36,526 nucleotides of DNA, from contig JACRFA010000224.1 of NCBI GenBank assembly GCA_016218065.1, positions 1 to 36,526 of the forward strand. Reading direction: 5' to 3'. Below the pieces are notes generated by a model. That model did not search any database. It was given only the letters and a program-made list of their open reading frames with translations, and was not told the origin of the DNA. Numbering within the stretch: the stretch's first letter is position 1; each line of letters opens with the position of its first letter. The position numbers and the translations under genes are program-made. Source of the DNA: Ignavibacteriota bacterium (GTDB lineage Bacteria; Bacteroidota; Ignavibacteria; UBA10030; UBA6906). Shown here piece after piece: positions 35,372-36,526 of this stretch.

Positions 35372-36031
35372 ATGGATGGCATTCAACTTAAGAAAGAACT
35401 CAGGAGTCTCTACAAGAGTCTTGATTTTGTCAGCGAGAATTTTCTCAGCGGAAGAAAGGCCAACAAGAAGGATGGTCAGATCTATTTTAACATCTACCAA
35501 CAGTTGGGTTTAGCCTGGGAGTTTCTCGGCCTTCAATGCAAGCACGGGGAGGGCTACAGGACGACACGCGACAGAAAGGAAGTTTGCAAGATCTGTGGCA
35601 AGGTGAAGGGCGCCGGCGAGAGCTATTACCTGCTGCCGAAAGAAGGGCACAAGAAGATCGGCCTGAGACGAATGCCAAACTCAAAGAAAGTCTTTCCAAC
35701 GAAAGCGAAGGCGCAGATCGTCAACGATACTCTGGATTTTCACGGAGCTTCACTCACTATGAATGTCTCGAATGCGTATCGATCATCGCTGTTCAACAGG
35801 AAGCATGATTTCGCCATTGCAGCGGATAGGATTGTGACGTTGAAGGAACGTGGAATCGAGTGTTGGATCGATCAGCACCTGATCATGGTGCGCATGAAAA
35901 GGGACCGGAAGCGCGGGGCGATTTTCGGCGGCTTCCCCTGGGAGATCTCAAGGAAGCAACTGAAACATTTCCCCGTCATCTTTGAGTACGATAAAGGGAA
36001 TAGATTTCTCGGATTAACTATATTGAAGTAG
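35372..36031 (+). CDS. hypothetical protein with Cys/His zinc-ribbon-like motif
   Basis: MDGIQLKKELRSLYKSLDF...CKHGEGYRTTRDRKEVCKICGKVKG..., 219-221 aa, 12 nt downstream of the previous gene. Confidence 0.72.
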   Translation: MDGIQLKKELRSLYKSLDFVSENFLSGRKANKKDGQIYFNIYQQLGLAWEFLGLQCKHGEGYRTTRDRKEVCKICGKVKGAGESYYLLPKEGHKKIGLRRMPNSKKVFPTKAKAQIVNDTLDFHGASLTMNVSNAYRSSLFNRKHDFAIAADRIVTLKERGIECWIDQHLIMVRMKRDRKRGAIFGGFPWEISRKQLKHFPVIFEYDKGNRFLGLTILK

Positions 36032-36083
36032 GAGCTTTGCACTACAAGAAAGAAAACAGTAACAACTAGAATCACGAGTCCCT

Positions 36084-36119
36084 GCCCGCCGTCGAGAATC
36101 TCATGAGGCAGGCGGGCAA
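36084..36119. repeat. intergenic inverted repeat TGCCCGCC...GGCGGGCA
   Basis: 8-bp arms; inner GAGA-A-TCTC. Resembles the 7659-7674 palindrome in composition. Confidence 0.6.
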
Positions 36120-36326
36120 AAACCAGAATCCATTTTCTATCATAGCGTAGCCCACCAAAAGGAAAAGCATGGCGGGTAAGCTTCGGCTGCTGACAAAGCA
36201 ATCGATCAAGAAATCACTAACAATCAGAATTACGAATCTAGAAACCAAAATCTAAATAACGCGCAGCTTCGGCTGCTGTCTTGCACAGAAGCCGAGAGAT
36301 TTTGCAACTCACCCAGCCTTTCCCGC

Positions 36327-36521
36327 ATGAAACTCACCCCCAACGAAATACGCGACTACATCTTCGAGAGTGAATGGCAAAGCTTCCGCGCGAAGAAAGG
36401 TCGCAAGCTTGAACTCACGAGCGCTTTCGGCAAGAAAGGGCGCTACAAAATCGCGGTAAAGGTGGTGGATATGTTTGGGAATGATACGATGAGAGTGGTG
36501 GAGGTGGAGGTGGAAGTGTAA
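36327..36521 (+). CDS. short hypothetical protein, possibly an orphan C-terminal tail of a larger protein (DNA methylase-like?)
   Basis: MKLTPNEIRDYIFESEWQSFRAKKGRKLELTSAFGKKGRYKIAVKVVDMFGNDTMRVVEVEVEV. The tail reminds me of methyltransferase C-termini, but this is from memory only. Confidence 0.4.
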   Translation: MKLTPNEIRDYIFESEWQSFRAKKGRKLELTSAFGKKGRYKIAVKVVDMFGNDTMRVVEVEVEV

Positions 36522-36526
36522 AAGTC

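Noticed and set aside
36486-36519. GAGGTG-rich repeat encoding VVEVEVEV
   Set aside because: Low-complexity end of a beta-strand-like C-terminus; no evidence of a microsatellite function.
1-36526. CRISPR array, tRNA, rRNA or complete IS element
   Set aside because: No regularly spaced repeats, no tRNA/rRNA signature sequences and no transposase ORF found by reading both strands. A tRNAscan/Infernal run would be needed to exclude small RNAs fully.

Overview
This 36.5 kb window is gene-dense bacterial DNA, roughly 50-55% GC by eye. It probably comes from a Bacteroidota/Chlorobi-type (FCB) genome; that is an inference from the PorV-like proteins, the lamin-tail secreted protein and TAnnTTTG-like promoter boxes. 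Most of it is core genes: hflX (5'-truncated by the window edge), suhB-type IMPase, pyrimidine phosphorylase, pyrE, mscS, NUDIX, murI, glnD, ahcY, metK, an NDP-sugar pyrophosphorylase, sufT-like, Smr, copA and copZ. I saw no rRNA, tRNA, CRISPR array or full insertion sequence. The most notable observations are: (1) a dispersed ~180-200 bp MITE-like element with TGGAGATTCCC terminal inverted repeats and perfect 9-bp target-site duplications in two copies, plus a decayed third copy showing a base-pair covariation in an internal hairpin; (2) a RelE/ParE-type toxin-antitoxin pair bracketed by an exact 30-bp copy of the IMPase gene start, directly after a UPF0175/DUF3368 pair; (3) a translationally coupled copZ-alkD-copA operon; (4) three tandem paralogous receiver-only response regulators with a KT instead of KP motif and no nearby kinase; (5) an accessory 3' end with a MNT/HEPN module followed by two uncharacterised proteins; (6) tandem PorV-like paralogues, one with a 1-nt frameshift.
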